This document shows positions 16,471 to 25,861 of a stretch of DNA of 64,000 bases, piece by piece. The notes under the pieces were generated by a model, which saw only the letters and a program-made list of their open reading frames with translations, made no database searches and was not told the origin of the DNA. The DNA is from S5-A14a sp050908895 (lineage in GTDB: Bacteria > Bacillota > Clostridia > Peptostreptococcales > Anaerovoracaceae): the NCBI GenBank assembly GCA_050908895.1, contig CP171222.1:1860001-1924000 (forward strand), written 5' to 3'. How positions within the stretch are numbered: the first letter of the stretch is position 1; each line of letters opens with the position of its first letter. Position numbers and translations under genes: made by a program.

Positions 16471-17292
16471 ATGAATTATCAAGATTTAAATACAATTGCA
16501 GAGTATATCAAATCAAAAACTGACTTCAGTCCGAAGGTTGGACTTGTTCTTGGTTCAGGCCTTGGTGGATTTTCAAAAAAAATAGATAAGGTATATGAAA
16601 TCCCCTACAGCGAAATTCCTGGATTCCCCGTTTCCACAGTTCAAGGGCATAACGGCAGCTTTATATTTGGATATATTGGAAAAAATAGACTACCAATAGT
16701 TGCAATGAACGGAAGAGTCCATTATTACGAAGGCTATTCAATGTCTCAGGTTATCGCACCAATAAGAACAATGGGGCTTCTTGGTGTGAAGACAATCATC
16801 CTTACCAATGCAGCTGGTGGAATAAATTTAGATTATGAGCCTGGAAACCTTATGGCAATCAAGGATGTGTTAACTTTCTTTATCCCTAATCCTCTTATCG
16901 GTCCCAATATTGAAGATCTTGGAACTCGATTTCCAGATATGAGCAAAATTTTTGCACCTCATCTTCTTGAAAAACTTACTCAGGTTTCAAAGGAAAAAGA
17001 AATCAATATTCAAACAGGAGTATACGCTCAGTATACCGGACCTAGTTTTGAAACCCCATCAGATATCAAAATGCTCAGAAGCCTTGGTGCCGATGCCGTT
17101 GGAATGAGTACAGCTTGTGAAGCCATAGCTGCAAGACATATGGGACTTGAAGTCTGTGGGATTTCTTGTATATCAAATATGGCTGCCGGAATCTTAGATC
17201 AGCCGCTCACCCATGCTGAGGTTCAAGAAACAGCTGATAGAGTAGCTGATGATTTTGAAAGTTTAGTTATCGGGCTTTGCGAAAAGCTATAG
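16471..17292 (+). CDS. Purine nucleoside phosphorylase
   Basis: 273 residues of the trimeric PNP (PunA/DeoD2) family, which splits inosine and guanosine with phosphate. Motifs: GSGLGGF (phosphate loop), QGHNGSF, GRVHYYEGY, TNAAGG, EAIAARHMGLEVCGIS and SNMAAG, where the Asn favours 6-oxopurines. A GTG three codons upstream overlaps the AAAGGTG ribosome site itself, so the ATG at 16471 is the start. It is transcribed divergently from the channel gene and ends at a strong terminator. With adenine deaminase it feeds purine salvage. Confidence 0.95.
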   Translation: MNYQDLNTIAEYIKSKTDFSPKVGLVLGSGLGGFSKKIDKVYEIPYSEIPGFPVSTVQGHNGSFIFGYIGKNRLPIVAMNGRVHYYEGYSMSQVIAPIRTMGLLGVKTIILTNAAGGINLDYEPGNLMAIKDVLTFFIPNPLIGPNIEDLGTRFPDMSKIFAPHLLEKLTQVSKEKEINIQTGVYAQYTGPSFETPSDIKMLRSLGADAVGMSTACEAIAARHMGLEVCGISCISNMAAGILDQPLTHAEVQETADRVADDFESLVIGLCEKL

Positions 17293-17337
17293 GTTAATGG
17301 CTTATATTTCGCATTACTTTCTCTAGAACCCCATCTG

Positions 17338-17364
17338 TTCAAGGTGCCAAAATGGCACCTTGAA
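17338..17364. terminator. Terminator between the phosphorylase and BaiN-like genes
   Basis: A perfect 12-bp stem TTCAAGGTGCCA/TGGCACCTTGAA with a three-base loop, between convergent genes. It ends eight bases before the stop codon of the minus-strand gene and can serve both. Confidence 0.75.
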
Positions 17365-17371
17365 AGTTTAT

Positions 17372-18787
17372 CTACTTCCCCATAGCCCTTCCTGCCTTTA
17401 CTCCCGTTTGCCAAGCATGGTTTAAATTGAACCCGCCACAAGGTCCGTCATAATCCAAAACTTCCCCGGCAATATATAAGTTTTTTATAACCAGTGATTC
17501 CATAGTCTCCTGATCGACTTCTGCCAAATCAACCCCTCCCCTGGTAACCTGCGCCTGCTTCCATCCACCTAGATTCTTGACAGACAGAGTAAATTCTTTG
17601 AGAAGCCTTGCCATTTCATGCATATCACCCTCTGCTTCAGCCTCGATTACTTTCCTAAGGGGAGACTTTAACATGGTTAAAAGCACGTTTCCTTCACCGA
17701 TCAGGTTTTTTCTATCAATTAGTAACTCTTCTACATTCCATATATCGGGCAAAAAATCTAATTTTACAGTATAAGAATCCAGAGGAAGCTCCGTCATATA
17801 TCTACTTAAATTGAATATACAAATCCCGGAAATTCCCTTTTCTGTAAACTGCACTTCTCCATCCTCCGCTACTACAGGTAATCCTTCAAAATACAAGGTA
17901 GCCGTAGCCTTAGCCCTCACACCTGCAAGGTATTTCGTTTCCTCATAGGTTTCTATGGTTGTAAGACAAGGCACTAATGTACTCACATTATGGCCCAGGT
18001 TTCTAACCATTATATATCCATCTCCTGTAGTTCCCAGTTTGGGGCCGGACTTGCCCCCTGTTGATATGAGGATTTTTCGCGCAAAATATTCTTCTCCGTC
18101 ATCGGTTTTTATCTTAAAAAGGTGCTCTTCCTCAGCTGGCTTGCTGCTATTTTCCATCATCTCATTGAAACTTCTTGAAGTTTCTTCTCCCAGTAATTCA
18201 AGGCCGCCTATACCAAATCCTGATTGAAAAATATGACTAAAGTGCCCATTTTCGGTATCTCTGTTCTTAGTTTCATCAAAGTCCTCATAAAATCCCGTAT
18301 TACTGGTCAAAGGCGTCTGACTTTTTATTCTTTGCACTTCATTTCTTGTTTTGGTTTCATTTGAAGTCTCCCCATACTCAGATGCTTTCTCCAAAACCTC
18401 GTTTTTTTCAGATTCATTAGGATACCAAAGAGTAACCGAATTCACCTTTGTGTTGCAGCAAAGTTCAACTCCTGCTTTTTTCATCTGACTTTTCAAAGCC
18501 AATACGACAGATTTTGCTTCTTCATTGTATGGATAAATCCAACCTTTTCCGTCATCTCTAGTCATTATTCCTATGGACTGAAAAAATTGCACTGTCCCTT
18601 TATAATCAGGGCAGTTTGTGTTAGTAATATTACATCTTCCATTTCCTGTTGCAGCTACCTTAAGACCCGGCCTATCCATTTTCTCTAAAACAGCAATTTT
18701 GCATCTTGGATTTGTCTGTTTGGCTGCTATAGCTGCTGCCATTCCCGCTGCACCTGCACCTATAATTATTCCGTCATGAATCTTCAT
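17372..18787 (-). CDS. BaiN/YhiN-family FAD-dependent oxidoreductase
   Basis: 471 residues. The N-terminal dinucleotide fold has GAGAAGMAAAIAA (about 8-20) and GLKVAATGNGRCNITN, hallmark of the HI0933/YhiN group. The C-terminus ends in VAGEVLDYDGPCGGFNLNHAWQTG, the second FAD contact. Family members usually have about 400-420 residues. The excess is a polar insertion at about residues 127-230 (rich in Glu, Asn, Thr, Ser) that breaks no motif. The electron acceptor and substrate are unknown; BaiN itself reduces bile-acid intermediates. It abuts panF (no gap) and may be co-transcribed with it. Confidence 0.88.
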   Translation of the reverse strand: MKIHDGIIIGAGAAGMAAAIAAKQTNPRCKIAVLEKMDRPGLKVAATGNGRCNITNTNCPDYKGTVQFFQSIGIMTRDDGKGWIYPYNEEAKSVVLALKSQMKKAGVELCCNTKVNSVTLWYPNESEKNEVLEKASEYGETSNETKTRNEVQRIKSQTPLTSNTGFYEDFDETKNRDTENGHFSHIFQSGFGIGGLELLGEETSRSFNEMMENSSKPAEEEHLFKIKTDDGEEYFARKILISTGGKSGPKLGTTGDGYIMVRNLGHNVSTLVPCLTTIETYEETKYLAGVRAKATATLYFEGLPVVAEDGEVQFTEKGISGICIFNLSRYMTELPLDSYTVKLDFLPDIWNVEELLIDRKNLIGEGNVLLTMLKSPLRKVIEAEAEGDMHEMARLLKEFTLSVKNLGGWKQAQVTRGGVDLAEVDQETMESLVIKNLYIAGEVLDYDGPCGGFNLNHAWQTGVKAGRAMGK

Positions 18788-20320
18788 TTAAAAAAACTTC
18801 CTTAAAACTTCTTTTCTGGTTGGCTTGCCTAGGTATGTTCCTAGAATAAATGCGATTACTGAAGCCGCTATCGATGGTACAATCGCTGTCGTCCCACCAA
18901 GGCTAAACCCAGCATTGCTTATGATTAAAAAAGAGGCAACACCACAGACAGCAGAAGCTATAGCTCCTGTTGCATTAGCACGCTTCCAATAGAGCCCTAA
19001 TAAAATTGGTGCAAAGAATGCACATTCTAAACCACCCATTGCAAACAGGTTTATCCATACAATAATCTCCGGTGGATAAATAGTGAAAATAAACACTACT
19101 CCTCCTATGAGGAAGGTAGTGAATATGGATAGAAAGGCAATTTTGTGTTCTTCTTTTTCTGAATTAACAGATTCTTTCGTTGCATGTTCACCTTGGTCGG
19201 CAGACTCTTTTGCTAAATGCTCATCTTTATAGGTCATATAGAGATCTTTGACAATCGTTGCTGATGCCATAATCAGAAGGCTCGAAACTGTTGACATTAC
19301 GGCAGCCAAAGGAGCTGCTACAAATAGCCCCGCGACAACCGGATGCATATACTTTAGTACTAAAGTAGGTACTACATAATCCGTTGTGGTAAGTTCCTTT
19401 CCATCGAGCACTGCCGGTGCGAACACCCCTGAAATATGCATAACGAGCATAAGAAATCCAACGACTACAGTTCCGTAAATCATAGCACTGTGAAGAGCTT
19501 TTGTATCTTTAAATCCCATTCCACGAACCGCTGTTTGGGGCAGACCCAGTACACCAATTCCCACAAGGACCCAAAATGACATAACGAAACTCTGAGTAAC
19601 TGTTCCTCCTCCTGTAATATTGTCCCAGTTAGGATTTGCAACGTTGAGTTTTTCAATCATCAGGGTTGTCCCACCTGCTTCTTTGATTATGGTATATAGA
19701 ATAATTATCCCACCCAAAACCATAATTAATCCCTGGATTGTGTCTGTGGTTACAACGGCTTTAAATCCGCCTATTGATGTATAAATAATTACGACAAGGC
19801 CAAAAAGTCCAAGACCATATATATACGGAAGTCCTGTTATGGTCTGAAACAAGACAGCTCCTCCAATAAACTGACTCATCATCTGAGCGATAAAAAATAA
19901 AACAAGACAAATAGAGCTAATCCAAAGGACAAGTTTGCTGTCATACCTTGCCATTAGATATTCGTTTACCGTAACCGCCCCTGTTTTACGGCTGATTACA
20001 GCAAATTTTTTCCCCAAGATCCCTAGAATTATGAATGCAGTAGGCACTTGAATCATTGAGAGATAAACCCAAACAAGTCCCTTACTGAAGGCAAGACCAG
20101 GTCCTCCAATAAAACTTGAAGCACTGGTGAAAGTCGCCACAAGAGTCATTGCCAGCACAAGGCCTCCCATGGATCTGCCTCCTATAAAATAGTTTGTCGC
20201 AAAAGAGTTGCTCTTTGCAACATCTGATTTTGCATGTTTTCTTGATGTGTATAGCCCTGCAAACAAGTTCAAAGCCAGGTATATTAATAAAACAGAGACT
20301 AAAATTGTTGTGTAACTCAT
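18788..20320 (-). CDS. panF: Sodium/pantothenate symporter
   Basis: A 510-residue sodium:solute symporter (SSS family) with about 13 membrane segments. The PanF signature appears in NYFIGGRSMGGLVLAMTLVA and TASSFIGGPGLAFSKGLVWV, near residues 43-82. A charged loop of about 30 residues (about 370-398, KESADQGEHATKESVNSEKE) looks like a lineage-specific insertion. The start overlaps the yhdT stop by four bases, so the pair is translationally coupled, as yhdT-panF is in many bacteria. A structured RNA lies directly upstream of the pair. Confidence 0.93.
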   Translation of the reverse strand: MSYTTILVSVLLIYLALNLFAGLYTSRKHAKSDVAKSNSFATNYFIGGRSMGGLVLAMTLVATFTSASSFIGGPGLAFSKGLVWVYLSMIQVPTAFIILGILGKKFAVISRKTGAVTVNEYLMARYDSKLVLWISSICLVLFFIAQMMSQFIGGAVLFQTITGLPYIYGLGLFGLVVIIYTSIGGFKAVVTTDTIQGLIMVLGGIIILYTIIKEAGGTTLMIEKLNVANPNWDNITGGGTVTQSFVMSFWVLVGIGVLGLPQTAVRGMGFKDTKALHSAMIYGTVVVGFLMLVMHISGVFAPAVLDGKELTTTDYVVPTLVLKYMHPVVAGLFVAAPLAAVMSTVSSLLIMASATIVKDLYMTYKDEHLAKESADQGEHATKESVNSEKEEHKIAFLSIFTTFLIGGVVFIFTIYPPEIIVWINLFAMGGLECAFFAPILLGLYWKRANATGAIASAVCGVASFLIISNAGFSLGGTTAIVPSIAASVIAFILGTYLGKPTRKEVLRKFF

Positions 20321-20601
20321 TTTGATTCAGCCTCCTTACCATCCTCCAACTCATCCAGTGGCATATCCTTAAATATAAGTTTCACTACAAGTATGGTTGC
20401 CACGGAAAACAAAATATACCCTACGATGGAACTTAGAAAAAACCATGTTGGTAATCCAAGGATGTAACTTCTTGGCTTAGAATTTCCATCTCCAGCCAGT
20501 CCATATCCAGTAAAATACCACCAGAGGAAGAAAGCTGCATACATGCACAGGCTAACTATGGCCTCTTTCTTGATCTGATGGTTTCGCTCTTTTTTAGTCA
20601 T
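20317..20601 (-). CDS. yhdT: YhdT-family (DUF997) small membrane protein
   Basis: 94 residues with two membrane helices (about 15-35 and 52-75) and the family's FFLWWYFTGYG and LGLPTWFFLSS segments. YhdT is found in front of panF in many genomes and is thought to assist the symporter, though its role is unproven. The ribosome site GGAGG lies just before the ATG. Confidence 0.88.
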   Translation of the reverse strand: MTKKERNHQIKKEAIVSLCMYAAFFLWWYFTGYGLAGDGNSKPRSYILGLPTWFFLSSIVGYILFSVATILVVKLIFKDMPLDELEDGKEAESK

Positions 20602-20901
20602 TCAGTTTTCCTCCAAATACAAGTTCATTTCGATCTACCGAATAAGTAATATTAAATCCAATGAAAAATGATATGATATTCGTAGCTGACCTGGTCTTTG
20701 CCCCCACACTTGCCTTGACCGGAGTTTCTCCGAGGACTTACTTCTAAACTACGCCATGATCACTGCCGTCTCTTGCGACAGCTTACGTGGATCCTTTTGC
20801 CCGTAACTGGCTTGGATTTTCAACCACAGACCTTACGAAATACCATATCAAATTTAACAAGTATTACTTTAACATTTTTGTGAACCATTTGCACTAAATT
20901 T
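20602..20901 (-). other. Interval between comF and yhdT
   Basis: 300 bases without a gene. Most of it is taken by the structured RNA at 20670-20849. The rest is AT-rich leader for yhdT. I did not find a convincing promoter or terminator on either side of the RNA. Confidence 0.5.
20670..20849 (-). ncRNA. Structured RNA of about 180 nt before yhdT-panF, class unknown
   Basis: A 15-bp closing stem joins the two ends: GATATGGTATTTCGTA (20849-20834) with TACGAATATCATATC (20684-20670). Inside, GGTCT pairs with AGACC. One arm is GTGG...ATCC...GCC/GGC...GGAT...CCAC. Further hairpins are CTGTC/GGCAG and CGGAG/CTCCG. The stretch is more GC-rich than its surroundings, as expected for a folded RNA. It could be a riboswitch for pantothenate uptake or a free RNA; 180 nt closed by a long end stem also fits 6S RNA. 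The opposite strand folds equally well, so strand is inferred from the downstream genes. Confidence 0.6.
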
Positions 20902-21573
20902 CTAAAAATTTTTTCCTGCAAAAGCGATAAATGATATATTTTTTACATCTGCTCGTCTCAAGATCTTGACACACTCTTCCCCCGTAGCGAAGGTTGTACT
21001 AATATCATCTAATAGCAGGACTTTTTTCCCTCTAATTTTTCCAGCTTCTTTCCCTAGTTCAAATGCACCGGAGATATTCGTTCTTCTTTCGTAGGGACCT
21101 AGTCCTCTCATTGGTACAGTTTTTTTAACTCTTATCAGCACCTCTTTATACACAGGTTTGCCAATTATTTTCCCGACTGCTTTCGCTATTAAATAGGCGT
21201 GATTAAACCCTCTCTTTCTTTCCTTTGACTTTTCCATAGGCACTGGAACAATGCATTGAAAATCAAGGTTACTTACGCTAAGTCTATCCGCAATAATTTC
21301 TCCTATTATTCTTGCTGTAGATTTTCTCCCATTGTATTTAAGCCTAAATATAAGTCTTCGTTCGTACAGCCCATACTGACAGCAACTTATACAAGGAACC
21401 CCGTCCATTATGACCGGCTCATCAATATGCCAATGAAAATGCTCTCTGCAGTGATCACATAGCCGATAGGGTCTTTTGTCATCTATAAAGTTACCACATA
21501 CAAAGCAATATAGACCCTCAGGAAATAATAGATCAAGAAAAGCATCAAGTAATTCTTTTATAAATCTAATCAA
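20902..21573 (-). CDS. comF: ComF-family phosphoribosyltransferase-like protein
   Basis: 223 residues. The N-terminal zinc-binding part has CFVCGNF, CDHCREHF and CISCCQYG. The C-terminal half is a type I phosphoribosyltransferase fold with the PRPP loop VLLLDDISTTFATGEE (about 187-202). In naturally competent Firmicutes ComF acts after DNA uptake; its exact reaction is unsettled. It lies downstream of recD2 with a 39-base gap in the same direction. The presence of both does not prove competence. Confidence 0.9.
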   Translation of the reverse strand: MIRFIKELLDAFLDLLFPEGLYCFVCGNFIDDKRPYRLCDHCREHFHWHIDEPVIMDGVPCISCCQYGLYERRLIFRLKYNGRKSTARIIGEIIADRLSVSNLDFQCIVPVPMEKSKERKRGFNHAYLIAKAVGKIIGKPVYKEVLIRVKKTVPMRGLGPYERRTNISGAFELGKEAGKIRGKKVLLLDDISTTFATGEECVKILRRADVKNISFIAFAGKNF

Positions 21574-21612
21574 ATTATTTTAATTTTGCATTTAATTCGT
21601 AGTTTTTTCTAT

Positions 21613-23511
21613 TTATAATTCTTCATCTAGGTATAGAGATAGACGATCTTTCATCCCAGAATTCCTCGCATGGCTTGTGTTTCTATGGACCATCTTTCGC
21701 AGAGCATTTTCACTTCCGATAAGCACTACGTTATTTTTCCCACGGGTAATTCCAGTATACAAAAGATTCTTTGTCCCAAGCACAGGGCCTACATTCGAAA
21801 TAGGCATTACAACCATTGAAAATTCTGATCCCTGACTTTTGTGGACAGTTATTGCATAGCAAAGCTGGAGTTCATTGAATTCTTTTCGTTCATAGGTAGA
21901 GACTTTCTCCTCATCAAACTTTACTGATATGGTGTCCATTACCTGATTGACTTCACAAATAACCCCCATATCACCATTAAAGAGTCCATTCCCCTCTAAA
22001 TCAAGTCCAGCAATCTTCCATTCCTTACTATAATTATTCTTTATCTGCATAACCCTATCCCCAAGACGAAAAACATCTCCCTTAGGATCTTCAGGTTTAA
22101 TCTGAATTTCCCCTTTCCAGTTCTCTGGCGGATTCAAGGAATTTTGGAGCACTCTATTTAAAGATACAGTTCCCAGTTTCCCTTTTTTTGTTGGTGTTAT
22201 TACCTGAGCTTCTTCATAGGCTGCAAGAGAAACTATCTCCCTTTCAACTTCACTGTAGGTCTTTTTCTCCATGAACAAAAGATTATCCCCATCGGAGTAC
22301 TTCAAATCCGGTTCCTCACCCTTATTGATTTGGTGTGCTGCTGAAACTATTTTACTCAGCCCTGCTTGCCTGAATATTGAATTCAGTATTACCGTATGAA
22401 TATATTCACTGTCTATAATGTCTCTTAATACGCTGCCAGGTCCCACAGGGGGAAGCTGATTCACATCCCCCACTAGAATTAAGCGGGTTCCATCTTGACA
22501 TGCAATAAGAAGTCTATACATCAGCTCAATGTCTATCATCGAAGCTTCATCTACAATAATTGCATCAACATCTAAAGGCGTTTGCTTATTTCGCCGAAAA
22601 ACAACCTTATCTTTCTTTTCGTCCACAGTCGCTTCGAGCAATCTGTGAATTGTTTGTCCTGCATAACCTGTAGATTCCTTTATTCTTTTAGCGGCTCTTC
22701 CCGTAGGTGCAGCAAGAGCAACAAAGTAGTCCATTTCCCGCAGCACCATCATTATAGCCCTCAGAATCGTAGTTTTTCCTGTACCAGGGCCACCTGTTAT
22801 TACAGTAACGCCATAGCTAACCGCACCTCTAACAGCATTTTTTTGCTCTTCTGATAAGGTTATTCCCATGCGTTTTTCAATAAGGTCAAAATCTATATCC
22901 TCAGGAGAAAAGTGATTTTCAAAAGCAGTATCATTAAGTCTCTTTAAACTCTCGCTAGCTTCTTTCTCCCACTTATATAAATTCCTTAGGTAAAATCTCA
23001 GCTCACCATTTAACTCTTCAATAGTAAAACCATATTCAATATTGCTATTTTTATTATCGCGCTTATCATCTTGTAAGTCTTTATCTTCGCAAATTTTATT
23101 TTGAGTTTTATCGTTACGAGGGGCTTTATCTTGAACAAATTCAATAATCTCATCAAGATCTTGTTTTCCCAAATCGTATCGACTACGTAACAAGGCAAGA
23201 ATCTCCCCTTCGCTTAAGTAGCTATTCCCGTTTCTTGATGACTCAAATAGAAAAGACTCTATAATTTGAGTCATAGATTCGATATCATAGGTATCATGCT
23301 CATAGGTTTGCTTCAGTACATTAAACTGTCTTCCATACTTAGGATTATCAACAAAGTTCCCTTCTAAAACACACTTAAGACCTTCTCGCGCCGCTACAAT
23401 CTTTCCTTTAATAGTCAAATTGCCGCCTTCTTCTAGGCGGAGAACCCCTATGATAAAGCCACCTTTATTGCTAAATATTATTTTTTTTAATTCTCCTCTA
23501 ACTGTCTCCAT
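21613..23511 (-). CDS. recD2: RecD2-type ATP-dependent DNA helicase
   Basis: 632 residues from the ATG at 23509-23511, which overlaps the end of the yhaM gene by 14 bases. The TTG twelve codons upstream would lengthen the overlap and has no ribosome site. Superfamily 1B motifs: GGPGTGKTT (Walker A), APTGRAAKR, VDEASMID, GDVNQLPPVG and the C-terminal TVHKSQGSEF and YTGITRG. Typical RecD2 has 720-800 residues; this one is shorter in its N-terminal helical region, and residues about 135-170 (with respect to this start) are a polar Lys/Asp/Asn-rich insertion. It unwinds DNA 5' to 3' and acts without RecBC. Confidence 0.92.
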   Translation of the reverse strand: METVRGELKKIIFSNKGGFIIGVLRLEEGGNLTIKGKIVAAREGLKCVLEGNFVDNPKYGRQFNVLKQTYEHDTYDIESMTQIIESFLFESSRNGNSYLSEGEILALLRSRYDLGKQDLDEIIEFVQDKAPRNDKTQNKICEDKDLQDDKRDNKNSNIEYGFTIEELNGELRFYLRNLYKWEKEASESLKRLNDTAFENHFSPEDIDFDLIEKRMGITLSEEQKNAVRGAVSYGVTVITGGPGTGKTTILRAIMMVLREMDYFVALAAPTGRAAKRIKESTGYAGQTIHRLLEATVDEKKDKVVFRRNKQTPLDVDAIIVDEASMIDIELMYRLLIACQDGTRLILVGDVNQLPPVGPGSVLRDIIDSEYIHTVILNSIFRQAGLSKIVSAAHQINKGEEPDLKYSDGDNLLFMEKKTYSEVEREIVSLAAYEEAQVITPTKKGKLGTVSLNRVLQNSLNPPENWKGEIQIKPEDPKGDVFRLGDRVMQIKNNYSKEWKIAGLDLEGNGLFNGDMGVICEVNQVMDTISVKFDEEKVSTYERKEFNELQLCYAITVHKSQGSEFSMVVMPISNVGPVLGTKNLLYTGITRGKNNVVLIGSENALRKMVHRNTSHARNSGMKDRLSLYLDEEL

Positions 23512-24502
23512 TCTGCTTGCTTTCGTTTTCGCTTTCGTTATATGCAAAGGTTGCCTTATACATGCTCCTATTGTCCATCGACCAAATTCTATCAGAGAAT
23601 TCCCCTGGTTTTACTTGGTTAATCGCTTCTTCCACATCATACATTTTAGCATCCATTACGTCGAGATAATGAAGAACTTCTGCTTCTGGAAACATTGGTT
23701 TTTTAGGACTTCCAAATTCCGGCTCAAAATGATGAGAAATCGACATATGCTGTAACAATATTGACTTTTCTTCACTTACTCCAAGTTCCCTTGCTAGGTT
23801 GTCAATTACCTTTACTCCTTGTACTAAGTGTCCTATCATCTTTCCTTCAAAGGAATACCCGTCACTGATTCCAAGTTCATTTGACTGAATTTCTGTCAGT
23901 TTCTCTATATCGTGGAATATAACTCCTGCCGCCAAAAGATCAGGATTTAAAAATGGATAAACCCTTACTAAGTAATCTCCATGCATAATCATTCTCTTAA
24001 TATGCCAAAGAAGTCCAGACATTTCTGCATGATGATTCCTCGCTGCAGCAGGATAATACAATAATTTTTCTTTATTTCTAGCCAAAATACTTGTACTCAT
24101 AATTCGCAAATCCGAGTCTTTAATTTTTTGGGCTCTCTCGAAAACAAAATTATACATTGATTCACCAGATTCAGGTGCACTTTTAACAAAATCCATATTG
24201 CTAAGTCCATCCTCTGATTTAGCTTTTCTAATTCTTGTAACTCTTAGTTGTTTTGCGTCTCTAAAAATTGTCACAGAAGCTTTAATCTTTACAATGTCTC
24301 CCGCTACAATTGCTGCCAATGCCGGTTCTTCAGATGGAGATACGTCCCACTTCTTTGCAGTCAAATCTCCAGTTTTATCCCCAAGACTTAAGTCTACATA
24401 TTTTTTCCCATTAGCTCCAACTTTAATATCAGATGCTCTCACTATAAAAAAATCTATAAACTCCTGTCCTTCTTGTAAATCTTTTATATATATGCTTTTC
24501 AT
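23498..24502 (-). CDS. yhaM: YhaM-family 3'-5' exoribonuclease
   Basis: 334 residues from the ATG at 24500-24502, five bases after GAGGTG; the GTG two codons upstream overlaps that site. The N-terminal OB fold (about 1-95, DLSLGDKTGDLTAKKWD) binds RNA. The HD hydrolase domain follows, with HHAEMSGLLWHIKRMI (first His of the metal site), IFHDIEKL (HD pair) and LLQHMSISHH. Known members degrade short RNA and single-stranded DNA with manganese or cobalt. Its 3' end overlaps recD2, suggesting a shared transcript for nucleic-acid processing. Confidence 0.94.
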   Translation of the reverse strand: MKSIYIKDLQEGQEFIDFFIVRASDIKVGANGKKYVDLSLGDKTGDLTAKKWDVSPSEEPALAAIVAGDIVKIKASVTIFRDAKQLRVTRIRKAKSEDGLSNMDFVKSAPESGESMYNFVFERAQKIKDSDLRIMSTSILARNKEKLLYYPAAARNHHAEMSGLLWHIKRMIMHGDYLVRVYPFLNPDLLAAGVIFHDIEKLTEIQSNELGISDGYSFEGKMIGHLVQGVKVIDNLARELGVSEEKSILLQHMSISHHFEPEFGSPKKPMFPEAEVLHYLDVMDAKMYDVEEAINQVKPGEFSDRIWSMDNRSMYKATFAYNESENESKQNGDS

Positions 24503-24532
24503 TTTCACCTCAAATTTTTATCTTGTCTACAC

Positions 24533-25861
24533 CTATCGATTTATTGCCGCCTGCATAACCTTATTGACAATAGGTGGACAAACTTCTATACCAAATCCAC
24601 CGTTTTCTACACAAACTATTATTGCATATGGATTATTCTCATCCTTTATAAATCCGGCTAACCATCCATTAGGTTCTTTTCCTTCTAACTGTGCAGTACC
24701 TGTCTTGGCATAAAGTTCTAAGTTTGGGAAAGTATTCTGCCCATATCCTTCCACAACATCAGCCCTCATCATCTCCTGTAGTTTTTTAGCCGTCTCAGGT
24801 TTAATCATTTCGTCAGTCATGCTCCCGCTCTTAAACGGAGCATGTATCAATCTTGGTTTTGCCGAACTTCCATCATTTGCTATAGCTCCCAAGTATACAA
24901 GCATGCTCATTGGATTTAACAAGTCGTTATACTGACCAATGCCCGCCCAGCCTAAATTAAATTCATTATCCTTAGGAAAATCGAAGCTACCCGGTATATT
25001 CTTAATCCCATCTATATCGTAAGACTTGGTTAGACCTAACTTATCTACATAACTTGACATTACATTCGAGCCACACATATTTGCAATCTGTGCGAATGAG
25101 CCATTACAAGATGTAACTAATGCCCTTTCAAAATCAACAGGCCCATGAATAGCAAAACAATTTATATATTCATTGCCAATTCTATATCTACCCGGACAAT
25201 TATATCTAAAGTTTTCAATATCAGGCACATTTTCTATAGCTGCCGCCGAAGTAACAATTTTAAATATTGATCCAGGTACTATTTTGCTTGATAAGACCCT
25301 ATTTATATATGTTCCGGAGTCGTCATCAGATTCGATTACCGGCGGATCCAATGGATCGTAATTAGGTCCACTTACCATAGTTAGGATCTCTCCGGTTTTA
25401 TAATTATAAACTGCAACTAGTCCTTTTCTATCACCCAGTGCTTCAGCCGCTACTCTACTCACATTGGCATCTATAGTAAGTTTAATATCTTTTCCCTTGC
25501 CTGTAACCGAATATGTTCCTGTTAGCCAGTTATATCCTACTATGTCTTTTCTATAAGCCACTTCTGCTGACGTAGCTATATTTCCATTTCTATCTCCGAC
25601 CACATGCACGGTTCCTCGTCTCGTCCAGTAATCATCGTTAAAAACAATTTCTCCATTTCTGTTTTCCTCAAGAACATTGCCATTTACATCATAAATATTT
25701 CCCAGTGCCAGCTTACCGTTGGAATAGATATGTTTATTGGCATAAAAAGTTGCCCACTTGCTCCCATTTTTCCCAAGTTGCACTAAAAAAATCACAAGTC
25801 CCAAAACCAAGCATACTATCATAAGAACGCATAAAAATGCTCTTCCTTCTAACTTCTTCAT
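24533..25861 (-). CDS. Class B penicillin-binding protein (transpeptidase)
   Basis: 442 residues: one N-terminal membrane anchor (about 8-30), a short dimerisation region, and a transpeptidase domain with the active-site S198-I-F-K201, SCNGS (SxN motif, about 252) and KTGTAQ (about 388). It is of the compact PbpA/PBP2 type seen beside RodA-like proteins, without PASTA domains. Its start overlaps the SEDS gene stop by four bases, so the glycosyltransferase and transpeptidase are made as a coupled pair that builds septal or side-wall peptidoglycan. Confidence 0.93.
   Translation of the reverse strand: MKKLEGRAFLCVLMIVCLVLGLVIFLVQLGKNGSKWATFYANKHIYSNGKLALGNIYDVNGNVLEENRNGEIVFNDDYWTRRGTVHVVGDRNGNIATSAEVAYRKDIVGYNWLTGTYSVTGKGKDIKLTIDANVSRVAAEALGDRKGLVAVYNYKTGEILTMVSGPNYDPLDPPVIESDDDSGTYINRVLSSKIVPGSIFKIVTSAAAIENVPDIENFRYNCPGRYRIGNEYINCFAIHGPVDFERALVTSCNGSFAQIANMCGSNVMSSYVDKLGLTKSYDIDGIKNIPGSFDFPKDNEFNLGWAGIGQYNDLLNPMSMLVYLGAIANDGSSAKPRLIHAPFKSGSMTDEMIKPETAKKLQEMMRADVVEGYGQNTFPNLELYAKTGTAQLEGKEPNGWLAGFIKDENNPYAIIVCVENGGFGIEVCPPIVNKVMQAAINR

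Noticed and set aside
20670..20849. Cobalamin riboswitch before yhdT-panF
   Set aside because: TTGAAAATCC, GTAAGC and AAGTAAGTC recall parts of the B12 element, but the conserved GCCACTG and AGTCAGGA boxes are missing and the downstream genes are for pantothenate.
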